A DNA stretch of 56,980 nucleotides from the NCBI GenBank assembly GCA_947453965.1, contig CANGIQ010000018.1, positions 1 to 56,980 of the forward strand, in the 5' to 3' direction. Position numbers and translations under genes: made by a program. The notes beneath the pieces were generated by a model, which searched no databases, was not told the DNA's origin, and saw only the letters and a list, made by a program, of their open reading frames with translations. The stretch comes from Comamonadaceae bacterium. GTDB lineage: Bacteria; Pseudomonadota; Gammaproteobacteria; Burkholderiales; Burkholderiaceae_C. Positions 9,139-18,066 of this stretch are shown piece after piece (position 1 is the stretch's first letter; the number at the start of each line of letters is the position of its first letter).

Positions 9139-9729
9139 ATGAGTATGTACATCATCGACGACCATCCTTTAGTTCGCCAAGCGATCGCCATGTTGTTGCG
9201 TCGCATGCGTTCTGCGGCCAAAGTTGTCGAATTGGAAAAGTTCAGCGAATTGCAAGCCGCCATCATCAAAAACGGCGAACCCGAACTGTTTGTGCTTGAC
9301 CTGTTGTTGCCCGGCGTCAAGGGCACCAGCGCAGTGAGCGAAGTCAAAAAAATGTACGGCGAAGTGCCGTTGGTCGTGATCTCGTCCATGCCTGCGGGCG
9401 AGGCCGAAGAAACCTGCATTGAAGCCGGTGCCGATTTGTACATCGAAAAATCTACCCCTGCTGCTGATATCACCGCAGCCATCCAAGGTTTGTTTGCTGC
9501 CGACAATCCCGATGAGGAAGTGGTCGTCTCGGGCGACACCAAACTCTCCAAGCGCCAAAAGCAATTGATCATCATGCTCGACCGTGGCTTGAGCAACCGT
9601 GACATCGCCGCCGAACTCGACATCAGCGAACACACGGTCAAGGTTCACTTGTGGCGTTTGTTCCGCCGCTTGAACGTCAAGAGCCGCACCCAAACGCTGC
9701 ACTTTGCACGCACCCACGGCCTGCTCTGA
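9139..9729 (+). CDS. NarL/LuxR-family response regulator (orphan)
   Basis: This 196-residue regulator has a receiver domain (acidic pair D7-D8, phospho-acceptor D54 in FVLDLLLPG, Lys in YIEKST) and a C-terminal LuxR-type helix-turn-helix (LSNRDIAAELDISEHTVKVHLWRLFRRL). I chose the second ATG (9139) because AGGAG at 9126-9130 is eight bases before it, whereas the first in-frame ATG (9133) would be only two bases from it. No histidine kinase gene is adjacent; the partner must be elsewhere or the receiver may work without one. The gene lies 22 bases after trpS and is followed by a strong terminator. Confidence 0.92.
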   Translation: MSMYIIDDHPLVRQAIAMLLRRMRSAAKVVELEKFSELQAAIIKNGEPELFVLDLLLPGVKGTSAVSEVKKMYGEVPLVVISSMPAGEAEETCIEAGADLYIEKSTPAADITAAIQGLFAADNPDEEVVVSGDTKLSKRQKQLIIMLDRGLSNRDIAAELDISEHTVKVHLWRLFRRLNVKSRTQTLHFARTHGLL

Positions 9730-9746
9730 ACCCGCGCAGCGCCCAC

Positions 9747-9777
9747 AAAAAAGCCCAGCACATGCTGGGCTTTTTTT
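9747..9777. terminator. Bidirectional intrinsic terminator
   Basis: A seven-base-pair GC-rich stem, GCCCAGC (9753-9759) and GCTGGGC (9764-9770), has a four-base loop (ACAT), is preceded by six A and followed by seven T. It therefore has a U-tract in both directions and sits between the convergent stops of the LuxR-type regulator (9729) and ccmI (9797). It should end both the trpS-regulator run and the ccm operon. Confidence 0.92.
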
Positions 9778-9796
9778 CATGGTGAGTTTGCCTCGC

Positions 9797-11113
9797 TTAT
9801 TGCAAGGCCTCACGCACCATCAAGTTCAAACCGCTGCTGCCGAGTTTGACCGGGCTCACGCTCACGCCTAAGTCACCGGGTTGCGCCATCGCCTGACCGC
9901 TCTTGGAAATGCGCACACGCACCGTCACCTCCGGCAGGCTAGAGAGCTTGGCGCTGGGGTTCATGGAGGTGCTGTCGTCGAGCACAAAGTCAAACGGCAA
10001 GTTGGCCACCGTGGTGCGCACAATCGCCACCGGCATGCGCGAACCGCTCACGGGCGTGGCATACACAAACACGGTGTCAGTGGGGGCGGCTTTGTCGGCC
10101 AGCTCTTTGATCAAGCTCACGCGTCCGCTGATGCGCGTTTGTGCATTGGCAACGGTGGTCGCACCGGCATCGGCCGCACGGGGAGGGCTCGAAGGCAAGC
10201 CCATTTTGTCGCGGGCTTCGGCAATGGCACGATCGAGCTCAGGCGCATCGGGTGAATCGGCTGGCACCACTTCGCGCGCACGCTCCCAAAACCGCAGGGC
10301 TGAACGGAAGTTCTGTTCGGAGTAAGAGGCACTGCCGGCCAAGAACAAAGCATTCAGGTGGTGCGGGTCAGCCGTCAACACACGCTGGATGATGGCCCAG
10401 GGCTCACCCGCAAAATCGCCGCCATTTTTTTGCGCCAAGACCTCGGCGCGCTCAATCGCCAAGTTGTCGTCTTGGCTCAGGTTGAGGGCTTTGCGCAAGG
10501 CTTCATCGGCTTCGGCAAACTGCCCACGCGCGCGTTGCACACGGCCCAGCATGACCCAGCCTTCCACACTGTTGGGCTCGTCTTGCAAACGACGCGTCAA
10601 GGCGGTGGCCATCTCGGTGAGTTTTTCGGGGGTGACTTCTGCCGTGTTGTCCATGCCTTGTTTCAAAGCCATGGGGTCGAGTGCAGCGGGTTGGCCCAAC
10701 ACGGCATACATCAGCATGGCCGAGACAGGCACCACAAAGACCAAGCTCGAGATGAGGATCCAAGGCTTGCGCCACACCACCGGAGTTGCAGCACGCGGGG
10801 TGTCATGCGGCGTATCGTTCGCAGCCAAGGCCTCGGGTCCCACGTCTTCCAACAAACGGCGCGCCAACTCGTCACGCGCAATCTGCAATTCGTCGTCGTT
10901 CAAATTACCGAGCTGGTATTCGCGCTCGAGCTCGGCCAATTGCTCGCGGTAGACCGCCGCATTGGCTTGGGCAGGTGCGGCGGCGGCATCTTGCAAATGC
11001 GCGGCCAACTCAGCGCCTTGGCGCGAACCACGCCACAGGCTGACAGCCAACACGGCAATCACCACGAGCACCAAGCCCATGGCCGACAAAATAAAAGCAA
11101 GCGCGGGGTTCAC
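9797..11113 (-). CDS. ccmI: Cytochrome c biogenesis protein CcmI
   Basis: CcmI holds apocytochrome c for the CcmF/H haem ligase in the inner membrane and periplasm. The 438-residue protein has an N-terminal membrane helix (about 4-28), a cytoplasmic loop with the family segment YREQLAELEREYQLG and ELARRLLED, a second helix (about 116-138), and a periplasmic TPR domain (for example EGWVMLGRVQRARGQFAEADEAL). The last part, with FVYATPVSGSRMPVAIVR, matches the C-terminal domain of long CcmI proteins. The start is GTG at 11113, one base after the ccmH stop. It is the last gene of the ccm operon. Confidence 0.93.
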   Translation of the reverse strand: MNPALAFILSAMGLVLVVIAVLAVSLWRGSRQGAELAAHLQDAAAAPAQANAAVYREQLAELEREYQLGNLNDDELQIARDELARRLLEDVGPEALAANDTPHDTPRAATPVVWRKPWILISSLVFVVPVSAMLMYAVLGQPAALDPMALKQGMDNTAEVTPEKLTEMATALTRRLQDEPNSVEGWVMLGRVQRARGQFAEADEALRKALNLSQDDNLAIERAEVLAQKNGGDFAGEPWAIIQRVLTADPHHLNALFLAGSASYSEQNFRSALRFWERAREVVPADSPDAPELDRAIAEARDKMGLPSSPPRAADAGATTVANAQTRISGRVSLIKELADKAAPTDTVFVYATPVSGSRMPVAIVRTTVANLPFDFVLDDSTSMNPSAKLSSLPEVTVRVRISKSGQAMAQPGDLGVSVSPVKLGSSGLNLMVREALQ

Positions 11114-11114
11114 A

Positions 11115-11651
11115 TCAACCTTTCAGCCATTGCTGGGCACGGGCGCGGTCTTCATCACTCAACACCGCAGGCGCTACCTGCTGGCGACGTTGACGCAAAT
11201 ACACACCCAAAAACACAGCGGCCACCAGCAACAACACAAAGGGGCCAAACCACAGCACCCAGGTCAAGGGCTTGACCTCGGGGCGATACAACACAAAGTC
11301 GCCGTAACGGGCGACCAAAAAGTCTTTGACCTCTTGATCGGTCTTGCCTTGGCGAATCAGCTCACGCACCTCGCGGCGCAAATCATCCGCCAGCTCGGCA
11401 TGCGAAGACGCCAGCGATTCGTTTTGGCACACCAAGCAACGCAGCTCTTGCGAGATGTCGACCAAGCGCGCTTCGAGCTGAGGGTCTTCGGCCATCGGAG
11501 CGGCTTCACGCAAGGGCGGTGTCTGTGACATCGCTGGCGCCTGTGCAGCAGCGGTGGGCGCAGCAGGCTGGGCATGCAAAGCACTGGACATGCTGGCAGC
11601 GAGCAGCCAAACGCTGCACGCCATCACGCCACGCACAAAAAGCTGTTTCAT
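11115..11651 (-). CDS. ccmH: Cytochrome c biogenesis protein CcmH (CcmL-type thiol-disulfide protein)
   Basis: CcmH reduces the CXXCH cysteines of apocytochrome c and belongs to the haem ligation complex. The 178-residue protein has a signal sequence (to about residue 28, ending LHAQ), an Ala/Pro-rich spacer of about 35 residues, the redox motif LRCLVCQNES with the family's RCxxCQ signature, and a C-terminal membrane anchor (LTWVLWFGPFVLLLVAAVF). The Ala/Pro spacer makes it longer than the typical 150-residue form. The ATG at 11651 overlaps the ccmG stop by 4 bp, so translation is coupled. Confidence 0.94.
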   Translation of the reverse strand: MKQLFVRGVMACSVWLLAASMSSALHAQPAAPTAAAQAPAMSQTPPLREAAPMAEDPQLEARLVDISQELRCLVCQNESLASSHAELADDLRREVRELIRQGKTDQEVKDFLVARYGDFVLYRPEVKPLTWVLWFGPFVLLLVAAVFLGVYLRQRRQQVAPAVLSDEDRARAQQWLKG

Positions 11652-12226
11652 GATTTGTTCAACTCGTTGATCAGCGGCAAGATTTTGTCGGCCAGCAACT
11701 CTGGCGTGACCACCCCCACGCGCTTGTAGCGAATCACGCCTTGCTTGTCGATGATGTAGGTCTCGGGCACGCCATAGACGCCGTAGTGAATGCCCACCCG
11801 GCCATCCAGGTCCATGACCGAGGTGACGTAGGGGTTGCCATGGCGCTTGAGCCACACCACGCTGCGCTCACGTGCGACTTGCAGCTTGACCTCGGGGCTG
11901 GCTTTGGCGGCTTCGTCTTGCGGTTGAATTTCTTTGTAGCTCAAGCCCACGATCGGCACGTTGTGCTTTTGGGCAAAGGCCACCAGCACCGGGTGTTCTT
12001 CGCGGCAGGCCACACACCAGGTCGCCCACACATTGAACATCCAGACCTTGCCTTGCATCTGTGCGGGCGAGAACTTCTCGTCACTCTCCAAGGTCGACAA
12101 GCTAAATTCAGGCGCAGGCTTGTTGAGCAATGGCGATGGAATTTCACGCGGGTCACGATTTAAGCCAATGGCCAAAAACACCACCAGCCCCACAAACACA
12201 ATCAGAGGAATAAATACTTTTTTCAT
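11648..12226 (-). CDS. ccmG: Thiol:disulfide interchange protein CcmG/DsbE
   Basis: CcmG is a membrane-anchored periplasmic thioredoxin that passes reductant to apocytochrome c or CcmH. In 192 residues it has an N-terminal anchor (about 4-23), the family segment LLNKPAPEFSLSTL, the active site WATWCVACREEHP and the cis-Pro region YGVYGVPETYIIDKQG. The CXXC dipeptide is VA, unlike the PT or EP seen in some homologues. The ATG at 12226 overlaps the ccmF stop by 4 bp. Confidence 0.94.
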   Translation of the reverse strand: MKKVFIPLIVFVGLVVFLAIGLNRDPREIPSPLLNKPAPEFSLSTLESDEKFSPAQMQGKVWMFNVWATWCVACREEHPVLVAFAQKHNVPIVGLSYKEIQPQDEAAKASPEVKLQVARERSVVWLKRHGNPYVTSVMDLDGRVGIHYGVYGVPETYIIDKQGVIRYKRVGVVTPELLADKILPLINELNKS

Positions 12227-14163
12227 GCGTCCACCCGTTGGGTAGATTTGCGATAGCGACGGTCCAGCGCAGCCAACACACCGCCCAACACCATCAACAA
12301 CACGCCGCCCCATAGCCAGGGCACAAAGGGCTTGTAATACACACGCATGCTCCACTCGGTGCGCGCATCGTCGAGGGGCTCGCCCAAAGACACATACAAA
12401 TCGCGCATGAAGCCTGAATCAATGCCGGCCTCGGTCATGGGCATGGCTGACGAGAAGTAACGGCGCTTTTCAGGCTGCAAGACCTCTATCAACTGCCCGT
12501 TGCGCAGCACCTGCACATCGGCGCGCACGGCCTTGTAGTTGGGGCCGCGCACTTCGCTGAAAGAATCCAAACGGAAGGTGTAGGGCGCAATCGTCACCAC
12601 ATCACCCACATGCATGCGCACATCACGCTCGACCTCGTAGCACTTGACGCCCGTGATGCCGATGACCAACACCGCCATGCCAAAGTGCGCCACATGCTGG
12701 CCCCAAAACGATGCGCCAATGCGACCGGGCTTGCGCACACGCGCCAGCACTTGCTGCAGCGTGCCCAAGGCCACCCAGCAGCCTAAAAACAAACCAAACG
12801 CCGCACCGATGGACCAACCACCCAACGCAAAAGGCAACAGCACGGCCAACACCACCGCACCCAATGCGGTCCAACGCAAGGTGTGGGCAATCTCGCGCAC
12901 ATTGGCATCGCGCCAGCGCGCCACCGAACCCGGAATCATCAAAAACACCGTGGGCACCAACAGCGGCGCAAACACCGCATTGAAATACGGCGGCCCCACC
13001 GACAGCTTGCCCAGGTTCAGCGCATCAATGATGAGCGGGTAAATCGTGCCCAGCAGCACCGCTGCCGTGGCCACCACCAAGAGCACACTGTTGGCCAGCA
13101 AGAACGACTCACGCGACACCAAGCCCATGCGCCCACCCAAGGTCACGCGGGGCGCGCGCCAGGCAAATAAGGTGAGCGACGAGCCCACCACCACGGCCAA
13201 AAAGATCAGCACAAACACACCACGCTTGGGGTCTGACGCAAACGCGTGCACCGAGGTCAGCACACCGGAGCGGACCAAGAAGGTACCCAGCAACGAGAGC
13301 GAGAAGGCAGCAATCGCCAGCAACACCGTCCAGGCTTTGAAGCTGCCGCGTTTTTCAGTCACCATCAGCGAGTGGATCAGCGCAGTACCCACCAACCAAG
13401 GCATCAGCGATGCGTTTTCCACCGGGTCCCAAAACCACCAGCCGCCCCAGCCCAACTCGTAATACGCCCACCACGAGCCCAAGCCAATGCCAAAGGTGAG
13501 GAAGGTCCAGGCAATCACCGTCCAAGGGCGCGACCAACGCGCCCAAGCTGCATCTAAGCGGCCACTGAGCAGCGCCGCCACCGCAAATGCAAACGCCACC
13601 GACATGCCCACATAGCCCATGTAGAGCATGGGCGGGTGAATCACCAAACCCGGGTCTTGCAGCAAAGGATTCAAGTCGCGACCATCCAAAGCCGCAGGCA
13701 GCAAGCGTTCAAACGGATTCGAGGTGGTCAAGATGAAAAGCAAAAAGCCGACCGAAATCAAACCGAGCACGCCAATCACACGCGCCACCATGTCCAGCGG
13801 CAAGCTGCGCGAAAACACCGCCACCGCCAGCGACCAGACGGCCAGCAGCAACACCCACAGCAAAAGCGAGCCTTCATGGCCGCCCCACACGGCGGCGAAC
13901 TGGTAAGGCTTGGGCAGCAAGGAGTTGGAATGCTGCGCCACATAGCTGAGAGAAAAATCGTTGCTCAAAAACGAGGTGGCCAGCGCGCCAAAGGCAAACG
14001 CTACCAAGGCGCATTGCAGGGCTGCGGTGGGGCGTGCCAAGGACTGCAACACCACTTGCTGTTGCGGATCGCGCAGCAGCGTGCCCGTCAACGGCAGCAC
14101 GCCCTGAATCAAGGCCACCAAGGCGGCCAAGATGAGTGCGAAATGACCGAGTTCTGGAATCAT
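12223..14163 (-). CDS. ccmF: Haem lyase subunit CcmF
   Basis: CcmF is the large multi-spanning inner-membrane protein that attaches haem to apocytochrome c. The 646-residue length is normal. The WWD domain [19 protein letters not shown] (about residues 232-250) is present, as are the N-terminal family segment [27 protein letters not shown], and [12 protein letters not shown] with the conserved His. The C terminus ends with a basic tail after the last helix ([18 protein letters not shown]). Both ends overlap neighbours by 4 bp (ccmE upstream, ccmG downstream), which indicates tight translational coupling along the operon. Confidence 0.96.
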   Translation of the reverse strand: MIPELGHFALILAALVALIQGVLPLTGTLLRDPQQQVVLQSLARPTAALQCALVAFAFGALATSFLSNDFSLSYVAQHSNSLLPKPYQFAAVWGGHEGSLLLWVLLLAVWSLAVAVFSRSLPLDMVARVIGVLGLISVGFLLFILTTSNPFERLLPAALDGRDLNPLLQDPGLVIHPPMLYMGYVGMSVAFAFAVAALLSGRLDAAWARWSRPWTVIAWTFLTFGIGLGSWWAYYELGWGGWWFWDPVENASLMPWLVGTALIHSLMVTEKRGSFKAWTVLLAIAAFSLSLLGTFLVRSGVLTSVHAFASDPKRGVFVLIFLAVVVGSSLTLFAWRAPRVTLGGRMGLVSRESFLLANSVLLVVATAAVLLGTIYPLIIDALNLGKLSVGPPYFNAVFAPLLVPTVFLMIPGSVARWRDANVREIAHTLRWTALGAVVLAVLLPFALGGWSIGAAFGLFLGCWVALGTLQQVLARVRKPGRIGASFWGQHVAHFGMAVLVIGITGVKCYEVERDVRMHVGDVVTIAPYTFRLDSFSEVRGPNYKAVRADVQVLRNGQLIEVLQPEKRRYFSSAMPMTEAGIDSGFMRDLYVSLGEPLDDARTEWSMRVYYKPFVPWLWGGVLLMVLGGVLAALDRRYRKSTQRVDA

Positions 14164-14630
14164 GGCTTGGCCTTCACGGACGTGGGCTGCTGCACCGACT
14201 GAGCCGCCTTGGCCGCAGCGGCTTGGTCCATGGCGTGCTGAGCTTCGGGAGGCATGTAGTTTTCGTCGTGCTTGGCCAGCACCTCGCTGGCCACAAACAC
14301 CCCGTCATCGCCCAGCTTGCCTTGCGACACCACGCCTTTGCCTTCTTTGAACAAATCGGGCAAAAGGCCCACATAGGTCACCGGCATTTCATGCACGGTG
14401 TCGGTGATGACAAAGCGTACGTTGTTGCCATCGCGCACCACACTGCCCTCTTTCACCATGCCTCCTGCGCGGAAGGTGCGGCCTTGGGGCGCTTCGCCCT
14501 TGCTGACTTGGGTCGGCGTGAAGAAGAACACCAAATTGCTTTGAAAGGCATTCAACACAAAGGCGGCGGCGGCACACAACACCACAATGCCAGCGGCAAT
14601 GAGTGCAAATCGTTGGGTTCTTGGTTTCAT
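14160..14630 (-). CDS. ccmE: Cytochrome c-type biogenesis haem chaperone CcmE
   Basis: CcmE carries haem covalently in the periplasm on its way to CcmF. The 156-residue protein has an N-terminal anchor (about 8-28), an OB-fold with [16 protein letters not shown] and [18 protein letters not shown], and the haem-attachment motif [11 protein letters not shown] with the HxxxY pattern (covalent His and axial Tyr). The ATG at 14630 overlaps the ccmD stop by one base; a GTG one codon upstream is equally possible. Confidence 0.95.
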   Translation of the reverse strand: MKPRTQRFALIAAGIVVLCAAAAFVLNAFQSNLVFFFTPTQVSKGEAPQGRTFRAGGMVKEGSVVRDGNNVRFVITDTVHEMPVTYVGLLPDLFKEGKGVVSQGKLGDDGVFVASEVLAKHDENYMPPEAQHAMDQAAAAKAAQSVQQPTSVKAKP

Positions 14631-14821
14631 CACATCAAATCCTCAGCCGACGATTGGGCCACAGCCTGTTCAGCCTTGAGCTGCGCAAGGGTTTGTCGGT
14701 GCGCCCAGCGCGCTTGCAGCACCTCCAGCGCCAGCAGCACGGCGGTCACGCCCACACTGCCCCACACATACACGCCATAGCCGCCCATGGCCCAAAACTG
14801 TGCCCAGCTGTCCCACCTCAT
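14630..14821 (-). CDS. ccmD: Haem exporter protein CcmD
   Basis: CcmD is a small membrane protein that stabilises the CcmABCE complex and releases holo-CcmE. Its 63 residues show the family layout: a short N-terminal stretch with [14 protein letters not shown], one membrane helix ([13 protein letters not shown]), then a charged cytoplasmic tail ([16 protein letters not shown]). It lies between ccmC and ccmE with overlaps on both sides, which confirms the assignment. Confidence 0.93.
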   Translation of the reverse strand: MRWDSWAQFWAMGGYGVYVWGSVGVTAVLLALEVLQARWAHRQTLAQLKAEQAVAQSSAEDLM

Positions 14822-15561
14822 GGCTTCACCTCGTCGAGTTCGTGCACCCAGCTGGCATGGCGTTCACGCTGCAAGATCAGCGTGCGCACCCGGTACAGCA
14901 CCAGCGCCACGGTGTAAAACCAAAACGCCAAGGCCATCAGCAACATGCTCCACAGCATGATCTCGGCCATGCTGGGTGCTTTGGTCAGCGACACCGAAGC
15001 CCCTTGGTGCAGCGTGTTCCACCACTTGACCGAGAAATAAATGATGGGCACGTTGATGGCGCCCACGATGGCAATCAAGGCCCCCGCACGGTCGCTGCGG
15101 CGCGTGTCGTCAATCGCCGATGTCAAGGCGATGTAGCCCAGGTACAAAAAGAACAGAATCAGCTCCGACGTCAGGCGTGCATCCCACACCCACCACGCGC
15201 CCCACATGGGCTTGCCCCACAGCGCGCCGGTCCACAACGACAAAAACGCAAACAGCGCGCCAGTGGGCGCCAAGGCACGGGTCATCATGCCCGACAAGCG
15301 GGTGTTGAAGGTCAGGCCCAACACGCTCCAAAACGCCATGGCCAAGTAAATCACCATCGACATCCACGACGCAGGCACATGCACAAAGATGATGCGGTAG
15401 CCCTCACCTTGCTGAAAATCCGTCGGCGCCACTGCAAAGCCCAGCCACAAACCGGCAGCAGCCAACACCGTGGCCAGCAACGCGAACCACGACCACGCGC
15501 GGCCCGCCAGCCCATAAAAGGTCTGCGGTGCTGCGTAGTGAAACCAATTGATGTTTTTCAT
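14818..15561 (-). CDS. ccmC: Haem export / CcmE loading protein CcmC
   Basis: CcmC binds haem at the periplasmic face and transfers it to CcmE. The 247-residue protein has six predicted membrane segments and the WWD-type motif WGAWWVWDARLTSELILFF; the flanking His residues are seen in IFVHVPASWMSM and WWNTLHQGAS. The ATG at 15561 gives the expected N terminus (NWFHYAAPQTFYGLAG). It is 34 bases from the ccmB stop, the largest spacing inside the operon, and its stop overlaps ccmD by 4 bp. Confidence 0.95.
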   Translation of the reverse strand: MKNINWFHYAAPQTFYGLAGRAWSWFALLATVLAAAGLWLGFAVAPTDFQQGEGYRIIFVHVPASWMSMVIYLAMAFWSVLGLTFNTRLSGMMTRALAPTGALFAFLSLWTGALWGKPMWGAWWVWDARLTSELILFFLYLGYIALTSAIDDTRRSDRAGALIAIVGAINVPIIYFSVKWWNTLHQGASVSLTKAPSMAEIMLWSMLLMALAFWFYTVALVLYRVRTLILQRERHASWVHELDEVKP

Positions 15562-15595
15562 AAACCTGTGTGTGTTGCCATACTCTGCAGTGCGG

Positions 15596-16267
15596 TCATT
15601 CCAGCGCCATGCGCACTGCCGCCGCACAGGCCAGCGGACTGAAAAATGCTGCGGGCAACAGCATGGCCATCAAAATTGAAAAATGCGCTTGCGCCCCAAG
15701 GCCACTGGCTTGCGCCTCCACTGCACCGGCGCCAAACACCAGCACAGGAATGAACAAAGGCAGCACCAGCAGCGACAACAGCACGCCGCCCCCGCGCACA
15801 CCCAAGGTCAATGCAGCACCAATGCCGCCCACCAAAGACAAGATCGGGGTGCCCAACAACAGGGCCAGCGTGAGGGTGACCAGGGCATCGGCCGAGAGGT
15901 CAAATTGCAATCCTAAAACCGGGGCCAATAATACCAATGGCACCCCAGACACCAGCCAGTGCGCCAGCAATTTGGCACTGATGAGTAAGGGCATGGACGC
16001 TGGGGACAAGGCCATTTGCTCCAGCGTGCCATCGCGGTAGTCAGCCTCAAACAAACGCTGCAAAGCCAACATGCTCGACAACAAGGCCCCCACCCACAAC
16101 ACGCCCGGTGCCACCAAGCGCAAGGTGTTGAGCTCAGGTCCAATGCCCAGCGGGAACAAAGCCGCCACCACCACAAAGAAAAACACCGCAGTCAGCACCT
16201 CGCTCTTGCGGCGCATGGCCAACAGCAAGTCGCGCCGCAACACGGCCATGAAGGCTTGGCTGTTCAT
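15596..16267 (-). CDS. ccmB: Haem exporter permease CcmB
   Basis: CcmB is the membrane subunit of the CcmAB ABC transporter that drives release of holo-CcmE from CcmC. The 223-residue protein has six hydrophobic segments; FEADYRDGTLEQMALSP and LAHWLVSGVPLVLLAPVLG are family signatures. The ATG at 16267 overlaps the ccmA stop by 4 bp. It is shorter at the N terminus than nothing else in the family and looks complete. Confidence 0.94.
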   Translation of the reverse strand: MNSQAFMAVLRRDLLLAMRRKSEVLTAVFFFVVVAALFPLGIGPELNTLRLVAPGVLWVGALLSSMLALQRLFEADYRDGTLEQMALSPASMPLLISAKLLAHWLVSGVPLVLLAPVLGLQFDLSADALVTLTLALLLGTPILSLVGGIGAALTLGVRGGGVLLSLLVLPLFIPVLVFGAGAVEAQASGLGAQAHFSILMAMLLPAAFFSPLACAAAVRMALE

Positions 16268-16902
16268 GCCACCCCCCGCAAACGGTAGTGCTGCACATCC
16301 ACCGTCACACCTGCGGTGGTGACCAAGCTCACCGGTTGGTGGCTGGTGAACAACACCATGCCGCCTTGCGCCACATGATCGGCCAGCAAACCGCGCAAAC
16401 CGTCTACCGCCCGGGTGTCGAGCGCCACAAAGGGCTCGTCCAGCACCCACAACGGCGCTTGGCTGGCCAGCAAGCGGGCCAAGGCCGTGCGGCGTTTTTG
16501 GCCCTGCGACATCACCCGCAAAGGCAAATGCTCGCGCCCACGCAAGCCCATGCGTGCCAGTGCCTGCATGGCTTGCGCCTCGGTCAGCGCACGTCCTGCC
16601 ACCGCAGCGTCTGACAACAAGTTCTCCAGCGCGCTCAACTCTTCTTTGAGCGACAGACCATGGCCCAAGTAAAACAAGGCCGAGCGAAACACCTTTGCCA
16701 CGTCTTGCATGGGCTGGCCTTGCCAACGCACCTCGCCCGCATCGGCGGGTGCCAAGCCACACACCATGCGCAGCAAACTGGTTTTGCCCACACCGTTGTC
16801 GCCTTCCAAATGCAAGGCCTGTCCGGGTTGGAGTTCAAAACTGACGTCGGCAAACAAAGGCTTGTTGCCTCGGCTGCACGACAAATGAGACACGGTGAAC
16901 AT
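16264..16902 (-). CDS. ccmA: Haem exporter ATP-binding protein CcmA
   Basis: CcmA is the ATPase of the CcmAB complex. In 212 residues it has Walker A GDNGVGKTSL (about 34-43), a Q-loop region ALFYLGHGLSLKEELSALENL that is typical of CcmA, the ABC signature in the variant form MSQGQKRRTALARLL and Walker B LWVLDEPFVALD with the H-loop FTSHQP. The signature has MSQGQ instead of the usual LSxGQ, which is common in CcmA. The ATG at 16902 leaves 14 bases after the upstream acyltransferase stop, so that gene and ccm are probably cotranscribed. Confidence 0.95.
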   Translation of the reverse strand: MFTVSHLSCSRGNKPLFADVSFELQPGQALHLEGDNGVGKTSLLRMVCGLAPADAGEVRWQGQPMQDVAKVFRSALFYLGHGLSLKEELSALENLLSDAAVAGRALTEAQAMQALARMGLRGREHLPLRVMSQGQKRRTALARLLASQAPLWVLDEPFVALDTRAVDGLRGLLADHVAQGGMVLFTSHQPVSLVTTAGVTVDVQHYRLRGVA

Positions 16903-16916
16903 GCGCTGGCCGACCT

Positions 16917-17840
16917 TTAGATGAACGTGCCTGCATAGGTCACCACTCGGCCACCTGTGCTCATTTTGAAGCGCGCAATGCCGGCGCTGCGAATGGTGTT
17001 CACACCACCCAGATCGAGCACACGCACCCCCCGCTCGCGTAAGGTCTCGATGCCTTTCCACAAAATCAGGTTGTGAGCGTGCAAGTCGCGCCCCGCGTCG
17101 CTTGTCCAACCCACCTGGTAAGTGGCGGCTTGGCCATGGATTAAAAACATCATGCCCGCCACACGGTCGCGGCCCACATCGGCGCGCAGCGTCAACATGG
17201 TTTGCGCAGGCTGCTGACGCGAAGGCACATACAAGTCGAAGAAATGCAGCGGCAAGCCATGCAAACCGCGTTGTTCACGTTGCTGCATTTCGGCGTCCAG
17301 CAACCAACGGTATTGGCCCGCATTGGTACCCACCTTGTGAATCGTGAGCGCCGAGTTTTCAGCGCCGCCCAAGCGGTGGCGCCAGCGTTTGTCGAGCTGC
17401 GCACGCAAGGTGTCCATCGACGGCGTGATGTCCAGCATCACCGTGCTGTGCCCCGTCATCACGCGGCGCCAGCGCGACAAGCCCAGCTCTGGGCTCCACG
17501 GCTCTTGCGGCGTGACGGCCACCAGCCGCAAATTGGGCAACGGCATGCTGCGCTTCAAGGCCTGATAAACCTGCTTTTTCTCAGCGCCTGAAAGAGGCTG
17601 CAACCACACCGGCCCCACAGAACACAAGGCCATGCTCGCCAACTGCCCCACAAAGCGGCGCACAATGAATTGCGCCAACGCCACTGGCGCGCCGCCTTGC
17701 TCTACATAGGCGCGCAACACCGTCACGCCCATGGCCTTCATGCAAGCGCCATACGCCCAGTCTTGCTGCAGTGCGGCTGCAGCGCGGGCGTGGTGCGCAT
17801 CCCACTCGGCTTGCGCCAGCGTGTCCCAGTGAATGTTCAT
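16917..17840 (-). CDS. FemAB/BioF2-like GNAT-fold acyltransferase
   Basis: The 307-residue protein resembles the FemAB / lipid II bridge-forming and BioF2-like group of tandem GNAT-fold enzymes, which transfer amino acids or acyl groups to cell-envelope molecules. Family-like stretches are the N-terminal MNIHWDTLAQAEWDAHHA, RWRHRLGGAENSALTI, the second-domain ATYQVGWTSDAGRDLHAHN and the C-terminal LDLGGVNTIRSAGIARFK, where the GG and RFK positions are conserved. No signal peptide is seen. It starts at the ATG at 17840, 20 bases from a divergent small gene, and precedes ccmA by 14 bases. Its substrate, and whether it has anything to do with cytochrome maturation, are unknown. Confidence 0.8.
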   Translation of the reverse strand: MNIHWDTLAQAEWDAHHARAAAALQQDWAYGACMKAMGVTVLRAYVEQGGAPVALAQFIVRRFVGQLASMALCSVGPVWLQPLSGAEKKQVYQALKRSMPLPNLRLVAVTPQEPWSPELGLSRWRRVMTGHSTVMLDITPSMDTLRAQLDKRWRHRLGGAENSALTIHKVGTNAGQYRWLLDAEMQQREQRGLHGLPLHFFDLYVPSRQQPAQTMLTLRADVGRDRVAGMMFLIHGQAATYQVGWTSDAGRDLHAHNLILWKGIETLRERGVRVLDLGGVNTIRSAGIARFKMSTGGRVVTYAGTFI

Positions 17841-17860
17841 CGGCCTAAAATCCTCGCACC

Positions 17861-18058
17861 ATGCTGAACAAACTTCGTCTGCGCCGCAAAGAACACACCG
17901 TGATGGGCCACCGTCTGGAAGAACCACGCATGACGCTTATGGTCGTGCTGTGGGCCTTGGTGTATGTTGGCCTGCCTTTGATGGTGGTGGGCAGCTTGAT
18001 CGACCTCGGCGTGCAAGTGGTCACCGGCCAATGCGTCGGTTTTTGGTGTTGGTTCTAG
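17861..18058 (+). CDS. Small single-span membrane protein of unknown function
   Basis: This 65-codon reading frame encodes a basic N terminus (MLNKLRLRRKEH) and one hydrophobic segment (about 25-50, MVVLWALVYVGLPLMVVGSL), ending in a short tail with two Cys (QCVGFWCWF). I think it is real because it has a normal membrane-protein composition, a TAAAAT hexamer at 17846-17851 nine bases before the ATG, and lies in the gap between two minus-strand genes with no competing frame. Similar short proteins exist in related bacteria as far as I recall, but I cannot name a family. Confidence 0.6.
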   Translation: MLNKLRLRRKEHTVMGHRLEEPRMTLMVVLWALVYVGLPLMVVGSLIDLGVQVVTGQCVGFWCWF

Positions 18059-18066
18059 CATCACAC

